A stretch of 64,000 nt of DNA from Nitrospina sp052156635 (GTDB taxonomy: Bacteria; Nitrospinota; Nitrospinia; Nitrospinales; Nitrospinaceae). The DNA lies in NCBI RefSeq assembly GCF_052156635.1, contig NZ_JBQKUO010000006.1:1-64000 (forward strand). The letters run 5' to 3'. Position 1 is the stretch's first letter. Every line of letters starts with the position of its first letter. The position numbers and the translations under genes are program-made. Under the pieces are notes generated by a model that saw only the letters and a program-made list of their open reading frames with translations, was not told where the DNA came from and searched no databases. Positions 17,753 to 28,370 of this stretch are shown here, piece after piece.

Positions 17753-17964
17753 GAAATTCCTGGAAAATATCGGACGGCCGGCGGGCCGGGATGACGCTCC
17801 CCCGGAGGGTGGATTCCGGGAAGCGGTACGATCTTCATTATATAGAGGCGGTGAGCGGCTTGGCAAGCGGGAAGGAGAAGGGGGCAAGGTCCCGAAAAAA
17901 TTGGGCTTGCAGGAACGAAAAGTTCTGGTAAGATCGGGGAAAACGAACGCAAAAACTGGAATTC

Positions 17965-18040
<76 letters not shown>

Positions 18041-18044
18041 GCGT

Positions 18045-18092
18045 GCCGCTGGACCCAGCATGGGAACATGCTTGGGTTCAGCGGCTTTTTTT
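18045..18092 (+). terminator. Rho-independent terminator after tRNA-Ala
   Basis: A long imperfect hairpin (GCCGCTG...CAGCGGC outer stem, CATG/CATG inner stem with a GGAA loop) is followed directly by seven T residues. Confidence 0.9.
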
Positions 18093-18390
18093 GTTTTATC
18101 AGGCCGCCTCCCCCGCTAAAGGAGACCGGGGGCGGACCGGTCCGGTTTCAAGTAAAAACAAATCTCCCCGCTATTCACCCGGCCTCTCCGGGATTCAAGG
18201 CCTTCCCATCCGGGTTCCGACTCCAATCATTCAAATCCCTGTAAAGCTCGTTTTTTCTACGGAAGTATTGAAATAAAAAGAGACCATAACCATATTTAAA
18301 AATAGTCACTCTTTTTTGTTAATGGTCCTGTTCCTTTCGTTTGCTCCCGCTTGGCCAAACTTTAACTTATTCATTAAGGATTCAAGCCCC
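18093..18390. other. Intergenic region upstream of katG
   Basis: I see no gene in these 298 bases. A promoter candidate is listed separately. An AT-rich inverted repeat AAAAAGAG (18275-18282) / CTCTTTTT (18309-18316) followed by T residues overlaps it downstream and could act as a weak attenuator or operator. Confidence 0.5.
18268..18296 (+). promoter_or_regulatory. Candidate katG promoter
   Basis: TTGAAA (18268-18273), a 17-base spacer and CATATT (18291-18296) lie about 95 bases ahead of the chosen katG start. Confidence 0.45.
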
Positions 18391-20643
<2,253 letters not shown>

Positions 20644-20727
20644 CCAGGTTTGGCATGAAACTAAAGTCGATCAATGACCCGGTGAAATGGTATGAATTCC
20701 GGGCCTTCGGCCGGCCAGCAAACCTGG
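20644..20727 (+). repeat. Structured element directly after the katG stop codon
   Basis: Perfect nine-base arms CCAGGTTTG (20644-20652) and CAAACCTGG (20719-20727) enclose smaller helices, including GGCC-TTC-GGCC (20702-20712) and a CCGG pair. The whole could fold as a multi-stem 3' RNA structure ahead of the terminator. Confidence 0.45.
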
Positions 20728-20785
20728 TGTGATCTATATCCAGGGGCTACGGGGTTCAACCTCTCCCAACTTCACTGATGACTGG

Positions 20786-20841
20786 AAGGGCGGCATGTTT
20801 TGGCGATGATCCGATCATCTGCCGGAACCGCCGCCCTTTTT
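20786..20841 (+). terminator. Terminator downstream of katG
   Basis: The outer stem AAGGGCGGC/GCCGCCCTT and an inner stem GATGATC-C-GATCATC form one long hairpin followed by TTTT. It marks the boundary between the katG unit and the Dab locus. Confidence 0.8.
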
Positions 20842-21023
20842 GTTTATGTTTTTTTACAAAGTGGGTTGAGATGCTCTCGTTTAAAATCTGATTGTCCGTT
20901 TGCCCGGCAAAGCCATTTTTAAATCACGCCTTGATTCGATTCGTCTGAAGGAGATGTTTTCGTCCTTTCTCCTACAGCTCAAATCAGAAAAAACGAATTG
21001 AAAATAATTTTTTGAATTAGGTG

Positions 21024-21053
21024 TTGACTAACGAATTCGATTTCGTGTATCGT
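21024..21053 (+). promoter_or_regulatory. Candidate promoter of the Dab locus
   Basis: TTGACT (21024-21029), an 18-base spacer and TATCGT (21048-21053) read toward the regulator gene at 21133. The spacer contains the palindrome CGAATTCG. Confidence 0.45.
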
Positions 21054-21076
21054 GCTTCCTCTATTAAAAAATCGAA
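21036..21076. promoter_or_regulatory. Candidate operator for the Dab-locus regulator
   Basis: The eight-base arms TTCGATTT (21036-21043) and AAATCGAA (21069-21076) are exact inverted copies about 33 bases apart centre to centre. They overlap or follow the -10 box, a good position for autoregulation. Confidence 0.35.
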
Positions 21077-21132
21077 ATTTTTCTAGCTAATGGTCACAGG
21101 TTAAATTATTAGAAAATTTGATTATTTCTAAG

Positions 21133-21426
21133 ATGAGCACAAGAAAAATAGCTACCCCGTCGTGGACGTTCTTAACGAATCATGCGCACGTTCTTTTGTG
21201 CCTTGCCAAAAACCCGTCTGAACGCATACGGGACCTGGCGGATGAAGTTGGAATCACGGAACGTGCAGTTCAGCGCATTATCGTGGAGCTGGAGGCGGAC
21301 GGATACCTGGAGCACCATCGAGATGGAAGAAGAAACGTATACAAGGTTTTCAGCCGCAAGCCTTTGCGGCATTCAATAGAAAAGCATCGGAAGGTCCAGG
21401 ACCTGATCCGGTTGATCAATAAATAA
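21133..21426 (+). CDS. Winged-helix transcriptional regulator of the Dab locus
   Basis: This is a 97-residue single-domain DNA-binding protein. Helix-turn-helix residues run through RIRDLADEVGITERAVQRIIVELE, followed by a wing (LEHHRDGRRNVYKV), as in small MarR/ArsR-like regulators. There is no effector domain, so it may respond through dimer changes or a partner. I chose the ATG at 21133; a TTG 15 bases upstream is the alternative, and neither has a strong ribosome site. It reads into the Dab genes after 144 bases and is probably their local regulator. Confidence 0.8.
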   Translation: MSTRKIATPSWTFLTNHAHVLLCLAKNPSERIRDLADEVGITERAVQRIIVELEADGYLEHHRDGRRNVYKVFSRKPLRHSIEKHRKVQDLIRLINK

Positions 21427-21570
21427 CATGACGCGAATTATCAATCCGGTAGTCGATCATTTTAGTGAGGTAGGCAAGAGCCGAATCCTGCTCAAATAAT
21501 ATTAATTATTGAACCTGAAAAGTTTTTCATGATTTGAAGGCTTTACCGGGCTAAGGACAATAATTACCCA

Positions 21571-23262
21571 ATGACAATTCCAATACTTATTATTATCTTC
21601 CCGCTTCTGGCGGCAGTCCTCATCGGTTTCTTCGGCGAGCGCATGAAATCCAATGTGGCCAGGGTGGGGGTTGTCGCAACAACGAGCGCGTTTTTTATTT
21701 CAGTTTGGACTCTTTACCAGGTGAGTACCCAGGGGCCTGTTAATATCGCATTGTGGCCTTTGGATTCCGATGGAGCCTCGGTATTCAAATTGGGTCTGCT
21801 GATCGATCGCCTCACGGCTGTCATGATGGTCTTGATCACCAGTGTCAGTACCGTCATTCATGTTTACTCGATCCGTTATCTGGAAGGCGACCCCGGTTAT
21901 GTCCGGTTTTTCGCCCTGTTGAGTTTTATAACTTTTGTAATCCTTTCCCTTGTTTCCAGTTCAAACCTGTTCATGTTGTTTGTGTTCTGGTCTCTGTTGA
22001 GCTGGGCACTCTATCTCATCCTCGTATTTAATTATTCTCATCCGGATGCGAGGAAAAACGCGTTTAAGACTTTTATCGTGCATCGAGTCGGCGACGTATG
22101 CTTTCTATTCGGGATTTTCCTTGCTTACAGGTATTTCGGGACTCTTGAGTTTTCCGAGTTGTTCCGGGCGGCCAGGCAGACCCAGACGATTTCCCTGCTA
22201 CCCGGAAACGTTCTTGATGTCAACGCGGTCTCTGTAATCAGTTTGCTCATTTTTGTGGGCGCCATGGCGAAGTCGGCGCAGTTTCCCCTGCATGTATGGT
22301 TGCCGGATACCATGGATTCACCCACACCGGTTTCCGCCCTCATGCATGCGGGAATCGTAAATGCGGGCGGATTTCTACTGAACCGGCTTGCCCCTTTTTA
22401 CGCTCTCTCGCCAACAACGCTTCATGTGGTTTTCTTGGTTGGGGTTTTGACGGTGCTGCTCGGGGCTTCCATGATGCTGGTCCAGAATGATATCAAGAAG
22501 ACCCTGGGTTTTTCGACCATGGGGCAAATGGGCTACATGATCATGGAATGCGGGCTGGGCGCCTTTGCGCTGGCAATCTTTCATTTGATCGCCCATGGGC
22601 TCTTCAAGGCGACCCTGTTTTTACGGGCAGGGCAGGGCATTCATGATGCGCGGGAAGAACCCGAGTTTCCGCATGAGTCGGAGCACGAGCCGGTGAGGGC
22701 TCCCAACCAATTGTCCTGGTATACGGGGCTGGTCCTTACCCTGGTCATGCCGCTTATCATTCTGATGCTGGCCCACGACGTTTTGAATGTCCCGTTGGAG
22801 GATGCCAATGGGACCGTCATCTTCCTCTTTTTCGCCTGGGTGACGGCCTCTCAGGCCATGTTCAGTTTGTACCGGATTTACCCGGTGGGTTCATGGGCTG
22901 TTGTCAGTGCGATGATCGGCTCCCTGTTTTTCATTGTGTTCATATACCTATGGGCCGGTGAGGCGTTCACGCATTTTATTTATCATGAGCCGGGTATGGC
23001 TGCCGGGTTCTTCAAGGCGGCGGCCTTCAATCCCAAAGTTTTTGACACAGTCGTATTGCTGGCCACGCTCCTCATCATTTTTGGTTGGGTTGTCATTTAT
23101 ACAAATTCCCGCGGCCAGTCCATTTTCGTCAAGAACTGGGTGCTCTCTATTCGCAACCATATGTACATCCTTTTGGTCAATCGGGTTTACCTGGACCTTT
23201 TCTATGCGCGGTGTGGCAGTCACCTGTTGCGATGGGCTCAAAAGGTAGCTCACCGTTTTTAA
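21571..23262 (+). CDS. dabB: DabB-like proton-conducting membrane subunit (NuoL/MrpA family)
   Basis: A 563-residue polytopic membrane protein with the Proton_antipo_M domain. Landmarks are GAMAKSAQFPLHVWLPDTMDSPTPVSALMHAG (positions about 230-262, carrying the channel lysine and histidines), MLVQNDIKKTLGFSTMGQMGY and the HLIAHGLFKATLFL helix. Where complex I NuoL has its TM5 glutamate, the segment here reads LFVFWSLLSW, without the acid. Followed by DabA, it fits the DAB inorganic carbon pump. In that system the B subunit is believed to couple cation or proton flow to CO2 hydration by DabA. The ATG has AAGGA 13 bases upstream. Confidence 0.88.
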   Translation: MTIPILIIIFPLLAAVLIGFFGERMKSNVARVGVVATTSAFFISVWTLYQVSTQGPVNIALWPLDSDGASVFKLGLLIDRLTAVMMVLITSVSTVIHVYSIRYLEGDPGYVRFFALLSFITFVILSLVSSSNLFMLFVFWSLLSWALYLILVFNYSHPDARKNAFKTFIVHRVGDVCFLFGIFLAYRYFGTLEFSELFRAARQTQTISLLPGNVLDVNAVSVISLLIFVGAMAKSAQFPLHVWLPDTMDSPTPVSALMHAGIVNAGGFLLNRLAPFYALSPTTLHVVFLVGVLTVLLGASMMLVQNDIKKTLGFSTMGQMGYMIMECGLGAFALAIFHLIAHGLFKATLFLRAGQGIHDAREEPEFPHESEHEPVRAPNQLSWYTGLVLTLVMPLIILMLAHDVLNVPLEDANGTVIFLFFAWVTASQAMFSLYRIYPVGSWAVVSAMIGSLFFIVFIYLWAGEAFTHFIYHEPGMAAGFFKAAAFNPKVFDTVVLLATLLIIFGWVVIYTNSRGQSIFVKNWVLSIRNHMYILLVNRVYLDLFYARCGSHLLRWAQKVAHRF

Positions 23263-23281
23263 AATACAATCGGAAATCAAA

Positions 23282-24520
23282 ATGATTTTAGATAATTTCA
23301 TTTCAATAATACTGGTGCTGATCCCAGTGGTTCTGGGGGTGGTGTGGCAGGCTTCGCGCATTTCACCCGTCAGGCTCAAGATCATGGGGCTGGCAGTGGT
23401 TGTTTTTCTGGCTGGCGGAATGGTCTTGATGCAGTCTGCATTTGGCATGGAACCGCCGGTCCTCCTTTTGACAGGTGCGGTGCTGCTCTCCGGGTTTTGT
23501 TCCATTCTGGGTCAGGGTGATAAGGTCGAGCCTGCCAACGTGAGTGCTTCGATCCTGATTGTTTTGGGTCTGGGCCTGGGTGTCCTGTGTCACCAGGGTC
23601 TGGTGGGCAGGCTTTTTCTAATCGGCCTTTTGGGTTACGTTCTCACCACATTCAATCGTGGAAAAAGCAATTCGATCAGGGAAAAACTGGTCTTTCCCCA
23701 TCTGGTGGTTGCGGTCATCCTGGCCATCAGTTCCATTTTTCTTGGGAACCCCCTGAGTTTGTTTGCGGGTCTTTTCCTTGCCGTGACCTTCCTGCCGCTG
23801 GCCCCATTTCATCTTCCCTTCGTGGCAGTGATTGAGAATGCGAAAGGGACTCTGTCCAGCTTTTGGATTGTCTTGTGGCTGGCCATCGGACTTTCAGAAT
23901 TGAACGGGATCCATTCCCTCCTCACTCCTGAAATGCTTTCCGGGGTTAGCCTGCTTGCTTTGGCAAGCGCGGTTTATGCTTCCATGGCCTGTCTTGGCCA
24001 GCCGAAAAGCAACTTGTTTGTGGCCTCCGCCACTGTGGCTCATGTGGCCCTGGTCTGGGGGTTGCTGGACGTGTTTTCCAGTTTCCCTGAATGGGGAATC
24101 CCCTTTGGGGTGGCCGTAGCCCTTTTGATGGGGGGCGTCATCCTCGCGTTTTCTTTTGTCCGCCAGCGTTATGGTTGGAATATCCTGGGGAAACTTCCAG
24201 GTCTGGCCTCCCCCATGCCCCGGTTTGGCATGGTCATGGTTTTTCTCGTGAGTTTCGCCATGTTTCTCCCGCTGTTTTCAACTTTTTCCGGATTGAGGTT
24301 CATGGAAACAACGGCAACGCAGGGTGGGGGAATCGCCATACTGTTGATCACATTTCTTGTGGTCTGGTTGGGAGGGGGATGGTATTTCTCGCGGATGCTT
24401 CATCAAACTGCTTTTGGCAAGGTACGCTCGGACGTGCCCTATACGGACCTGCGAAAAGGAGAGTTTTTTGCGGTATCGGCTTTGTTAATTTTTGCAGCGT
24501 ACAGTGGGATGATCCACTAG
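23282..24520 (+). CDS. Second NuoM/N-like membrane subunit of the Dab locus
   Basis: A 412-residue, very hydrophobic protein with about 12 predicted membrane helices. Part of it (FLPLAPFHLPFVAVIENAKG) aligns in outline with the PFHTWLP loop of NuoM/DabB proteins. The lysine that normally precedes the loop is absent, and the protein is shorter than a full antiporter subunit. It starts 19 bases after dabB and precedes dabA by about 48 bases, so it is almost surely part of the same complex. I infer a divergent, perhaps non-pumping, partner of DabB. The family name is uncertain. Confidence 0.7.
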   Translation: MILDNFISIILVLIPVVLGVVWQASRISPVRLKIMGLAVVVFLAGGMVLMQSAFGMEPPVLLLTGAVLLSGFCSILGQGDKVEPANVSASILIVLGLGLGVLCHQGLVGRLFLIGLLGYVLTTFNRGKSNSIREKLVFPHLVVAVILAISSIFLGNPLSLFAGLFLAVTFLPLAPFHLPFVAVIENAKGTLSSFWIVLWLAIGLSELNGIHSLLTPEMLSGVSLLALASAVYASMACLGQPKSNLFVASATVAHVALVWGLLDVFSSFPEWGIPFGVAVALLMGGVILAFSFVRQRYGWNILGKLPGLASPMPRFGMVMVFLVSFAMFLPLFSTFSGLRFMETTATQGGGIAILLITFLVVWLGGGWYFSRMLHQTAFGKVRSDVPYTDLRKGEFFAVSALLIFAAYSGMIH

Positions 24521-24568
24521 CACGCTCTTTTCAATAAATAATTTTTTGGAGGTCAGCTAGCCCAAGCC

Positions 24569-27500
24569 ATGAATCGCCTTGAAGTCAAAGAAAAGGTTGC
24601 GCCCAGTGAATTGCAGCGGATGGAATTGCGTTCACTCGTTAATTTGGCGGGTGAAACGATCTCGTTTTTCTGGCCGATGAAAACCTTCATCCACCACAAT
24701 CCGCTTCATGGATTGGAGGAATTGTCCTTTGAAAAGGCAATCAAGGAGGGTGAGCGGGTTTTTGGAGGCCGTGGTTATCTGTGCAATACAGAGTACCGGA
24801 ATTACTTCAAAGAGGGCCGGATATCTGAAAAGGCGGTTAAGGATGCCTTGAAAGACGTGTCGCAGGATACGGTGATCGCAATTGGCGACCGGAAACTTTC
24901 CCATCAGGAAGTTTTAAAAACCCTCCTCATTCACGGCACCGGAAAAGTCGCGCCGGATGTGAGTTCTGCGGTATTGAAGACCTCCCTGGACCAGCCAGGG
25001 GTGAGGAACCTAGTTGAAAAAATTCAGGAGTTAACAAAAAAGCGGCAGCAGGGATCGTTCCTGACCGAGCACGGTTGCCAGGAGCAGGAGGATATTGGAA
25101 CAAAGTACACCATGGGAGAATGGTGCGATCATTCCCTGGGGACCACCGTGCAGGACCAGATAAACAATGAGTTCATCAAATGGTGTGCGGGGTTTCTCGA
25201 TGAAGGGCATGCTTCCTGGCACATGCCGTGCCGCGAAAAAACTTTTTATAATGGATGGAAAGAATTAGCCCAGGATGAATCAACGGGTGCCATTCTGGGA
25301 ATTTCAAATTGGCAGGCCAAAATCCGGGGGTTGCCGGACCGGCCTGAGGACTCCATTTTGGAAAGCTTGAATTTGATGAAGCTTCCCAAGGAATTGTGGA
25401 GTAACTATTTCACGTTGAAGTTGACCCGTATGTCCGGCTGGACCGGGTTCATCAAATGGCGGGCGGACCAGACGGACTATGAATGGCAGCAGTCTTTTCC
25501 CATCGACCTGGTCCAGTATATGGCTGTCCGCATGTTTTATGAGCGGGAATTTGTGGCACTGGCGTGTGAAGATAAACTGGGGATCCCCGGAAACTATGAA
25601 GCGATACAATCCTACCTGAAAAATCATTCCATTGGGTACGGCCTCTATAAGGAATTCCAATTGCGCGGCCTTCCGGATGAACTGGAAGGCAGCCTGAATG
25701 CATCCCTGTTCATTCAAAATCCGTTGAGAATCGACGTTCTTGACCGGTGTGATCCGGAATTGATTGCAAAATGGGAACGAATCCGGCAACAGCAGGAAAC
25801 GGATGTTCAAGCCCTCGTCATTTTGCACCTGGCCCGATCTCTGGCCCTTCCGGTTCAGGAATTTCTGAAAAGCACACCGGAGGCATTGACCACGTTGTTT
25901 GATTGGATCGAGGAGTTCCCGGAATCCCGGCACGGACCCATATGGCTCGAGGCATTTGAATCCAGCTATCTCAAAGAATTTGCCAAACAGATTTCCCCCA
26001 ATCTTAAAAAACTGGGCAAGGACGATTCGGCGGAGGAAAAAGCCCAGGAATCGAGGCCACTGGCCCAGGCGGTTTTTTGTATTGATGTTCGTTCCGAGGG
26101 TTTCAGGAGGCATCTTGAAGAAGTGGGTGGGAACGAAACGTTTGGATTCGCCGGCTTCTTTGGGGTCCCGATTTGTTATCAGGGATTTTCCAGCGAACAG
26201 CAAACGGATCAATGCCCGGTCCTTCTAAAACCAAAACACATCGTCAGGGAAATCCCCCGCGCCTACCAGGGCTGGGATGCAGAAAAAGCCCTGGTCCGGC
26301 AGAAACTCGCCAAGACCGGCAATGCGCTGCTTGAAGAACTCAAGGAGAACGTGATCACGCCCTATGTCATGGTGGAAGCGATTGGCTGGTTTTATGGGTT
26401 CAAGCTTTTCGGCCAAACCCTGCATCCCAAACTGTACAAGTCTTTTATATCGATGGTAAAAGACCCGTTTGACGTACCCTTGAACACCACGCTGACCGTG
26501 GACAAGATCAGCCGCGAAGAAGCCCAGGAAATGGTCGCGTCCCAGCACCGGGCGGCCATTTATAAATTATTGATAGAGCGGTATGGCCGGAGAGGTGCCG
26601 CCGTTCCTCATGACCAGATTGAACGATTGCGTCAACTGGCAATGCAGGAAAATTCCGGCGAATCCAACGGAAATTCCGAATTGCTTCGGTTGTTGCGCTG
26701 GACAGAATACGACCTGGAGAAATTTATTCAGGTGCTCAGAAATGATTTTGATATTACCGAGCGGGACGTGGCCCATCGGATGCACCGAATCACACAGACC
26801 GGGTTTACGGTAACGGAGCAGGCCCATTTTGTGGAAACGGCCCTGAGAATCATGGGATTCACGAAAACATTTGCCCGGCTCGTCCTGCTTTGTGCGCATG
26901 GCAGCACATCCGACAACAATCCCTACGAATCCGCCCTGGATTGCGGGGCCTGCGGCGGCAACCACGGGGTCTCCAACGCCAGAACCCTGGCGGTCATGGC
27001 GAACAAACCCCAGGTCCGGCAGATGCTGGCCGAAAAGGGCCTGGTGATTCCGCCGGATACGCATTTTCTTCCAGGTCAGCACGACACGACCACGGATGCG
27101 GTTAAACTGTTTGACTTGGAAGACGTTCCGGCAACCCATCGAAAGGATTTGCTCAGGCTTCAGAAAGACCTCAGGCAAGCAGGTGAAAACAACAGCCGGG
27201 AACGACTGGGCCGATTTCCGGACGAGCCCAAAAGGAAAGGGGAATACCGAGCGCTGGATCTGACAAAGAAACGGAGCGTGGACTGGTCGCAGGTCCGGCC
27301 GGAATGGGGGCTTTCCGGGCATACGGCCTTCATTGCGGGGCGTCGCCTGTTGACCCAGGGGATCAATCTGGAAGGACGGGCTTTTCTGCATTCCTATGAC
27401 CACAGTCAGGACCCCAATGGAAAGTATCTGGAGATCATCATGACCGCCCCGATGATCGTCGGCAACTGGATCAACATGGAGCATTATTTTTCCACCGTGG

Positions 27501-27820
27501 ATCCCGAGGTGTACGGGAGCGGCAGCAAGGTTTACCACAACGTGGTGGGCCGCCTGGGAGTCATGTACGGAACCCAAAGCGATCTATGTATTGGACTTCC
27601 CATCCAAACGGTTTATGATGGGGACAAGCCCTATCATGAGCCCATGCGACTATTCGCTGTGATTGAGGCTCCCCCGAAAAAAATCACGGATGTCATGGTG
27701 CGACATGAATTTCTTCAGGAAATGTTACGAAATCAATGGATTCATCTCGTTGCTCTGGATCCCGATAGCATGGAGTTTTTTCTCTTTCAATCGCCTGACG
27801 ATTGGGAGCCAGTTCAATAA
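24569..27820 (+). CDS. dabA: Inorganic carbon transporter subunit DabA (DUF2309)
   Basis: This is the catalytic-like subunit of the DAB CO2 concentrating system: a peripheral membrane protein related to beta-carbonic anhydrase that is thought to hydrate CO2 one way. The zinc-site residues are visible: Cys504 and Asp506 in FCIDVRSEG, His777 in LCAHGSTS and Cys792 in ALDCGACGG. The 2- and 15-residue spacings are those of the Halothiobacillus protein (C351/D353/H524/C539). At 1083 residues it belongs to the long DabA type, with about 100 extra residues between the two halves of the site. GGAGG lies 16 bases before the ATG. Confidence 0.94.
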   Translation: MNRLEVKEKVAPSELQRMELRSLVNLAGETISFFWPMKTFIHHNPLHGLEELSFEKAIKEGERVFGGRGYLCNTEYRNYFKEGRISEKAVKDALKDVSQDTVIAIGDRKLSHQEVLKTLLIHGTGKVAPDVSSAVLKTSLDQPGVRNLVEKIQELTKKRQQGSFLTEHGCQEQEDIGTKYTMGEWCDHSLGTTVQDQINNEFIKWCAGFLDEGHASWHMPCREKTFYNGWKELAQDESTGAILGISNWQAKIRGLPDRPEDSILESLNLMKLPKELWSNYFTLKLTRMSGWTGFIKWRADQTDYEWQQSFPIDLVQYMAVRMFYEREFVALACEDKLGIPGNYEAIQSYLKNHSIGYGLYKEFQLRGLPDELEGSLNASLFIQNPLRIDVLDRCDPELIAKWERIRQQQETDVQALVILHLARSLALPVQEFLKSTPEALTTLFDWIEEFPESRHGPIWLEAFESSYLKEFAKQISPNLKKLGKDDSAEEKAQESRPLAQAVFCIDVRSEGFRRHLEEVGGNETFGFAGFFGVPICYQGFSSEQQTDQCPVLLKPKHIVREIPRAYQGWDAEKALVRQKLAKTGNALLEELKENVITPYVMVEAIGWFYGFKLFGQTLHPKLYKSFISMVKDPFDVPLNTTLTVDKISREEAQEMVASQHRAAIYKLLIERYGRRGAAVPHDQIERLRQLAMQENSGESNGNSELLRLLRWTEYDLEKFIQVLRNDFDITERDVAHRMHRITQTGFTVTEQAHFVETALRIMGFTKTFARLVLLCAHGSTSDNNPYESALDCGACGGNHGVSNARTLAVMANKPQVRQMLAEKGLVIPPDTHFLPGQHDTTTDAVKLFDLEDVPATHRKDLLRLQKDLRQAGENNSRERLGRFPDEPKRKGEYRALDLTKKRSVDWSQVRPEWGLSGHTAFIAGRRLLTQGINLEGRAFLHSYDHSQDPNGKYLEIIMTAPMIVGNWINMEHYFSTVDPEVYGSGSKVYHNVVGRLGVMYGTQSDLCIGLPIQTVYDGDKPYHEPMRLFAVIEAPPKKITDVMVRHEFLQEMLRNQWIHLVALDPDSMEFFLFQSPDDWEPVQ

Positions 27821-27851
27821 AAACCAATTTGTTTGGGAGGATTGAGGCATC

Positions 27852-28187
27852 ATGAGTGGTATTGAACTTCATCCAATGAAAGAAATAAAAATCATTGTCG
27901 AGGGAGAGCATCTTCATTTTGTGACAGATGTCCTGGATCGCATTAAAGCCAGCGGTTATACGATTTTCAGCAACATTTCAGGAAAAGGGCATCACGGCTT
28001 TCATGAAGGCCATCTGATGTTCAATGACACCAGCAGTTTGCAGATGGTCCTCACCATCGTGCCGGAAGAGAAACTGGATCCCATTCTCTCCGCCCTCAAA
28101 CCGTTTCTGGAGCGTCACTCAGGAGGGGTTTTCGTGCTGGAGGCCAGTGTGCTTCGAAGGGACCATTTTGCCCCCAAGGATTCATAG
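27852..28187 (+). CDS. PII-like regulatory protein of the Dab locus
   Basis: A 111-residue protein with the ferredoxin-like P-II fold pattern: MKEIKIIVEGEHLHFVTDVLDRI, a GKGHHGFHEG loop and a second beta-alpha-beta half (VPEEKLDPILSALKPFLERHSGGVFV). It lacks the GlnB uridylylation tyrosine loop, so it is of the PII-like type (as in carboxysome-associated CPII and SbtB) that sense nucleotides or bicarbonate. It has a strong GGAGG site and lies 31 bases after dabA. I infer that it gates or senses the carbon pump. Confidence 0.85.
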   Translation: MSGIELHPMKEIKIIVEGEHLHFVTDVLDRIKASGYTIFSNISGKGHHGFHEGHLMFNDTSSLQMVLTIVPEEKLDPILSALKPFLERHSGGVFVLEASVLRRDHFAPKDS

Positions 28188-28370
28188 CGAATTTTGTGGA
28201 CAAAAACGAGAATATCCAGTCCCACCCGGGAATGAGTTCGAGCCGTTGCTTGTAGCCGGAAATAGGACTTTCCCGATGATTGCCTTCTGAGGACTCTCCA
28301 CCCAGAGACACCCTGCCCCCCTATCCCCTCTTTTTCAGTCGCGCGTTTGCATGGACCCATAGGTGGTAGT

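Larger units (their letters stand above)
20842..21132. other. AT-rich regulatory region before the Dab locus
   Basis: There is no gene in about 290 bases. Composition shifts to AT-rich here. The segment contains a promoter (21024-21053) and a spaced inverted repeat (21036-21076), described separately. Confidence 0.5.

Noticed and set aside
18041..18390. tRNA-linked attachment site (att) duplicate downstream of tRNA-Ala
   Set aside because: No copy of the tRNA 3' end was found downstream and no integrase gene is present in the window.
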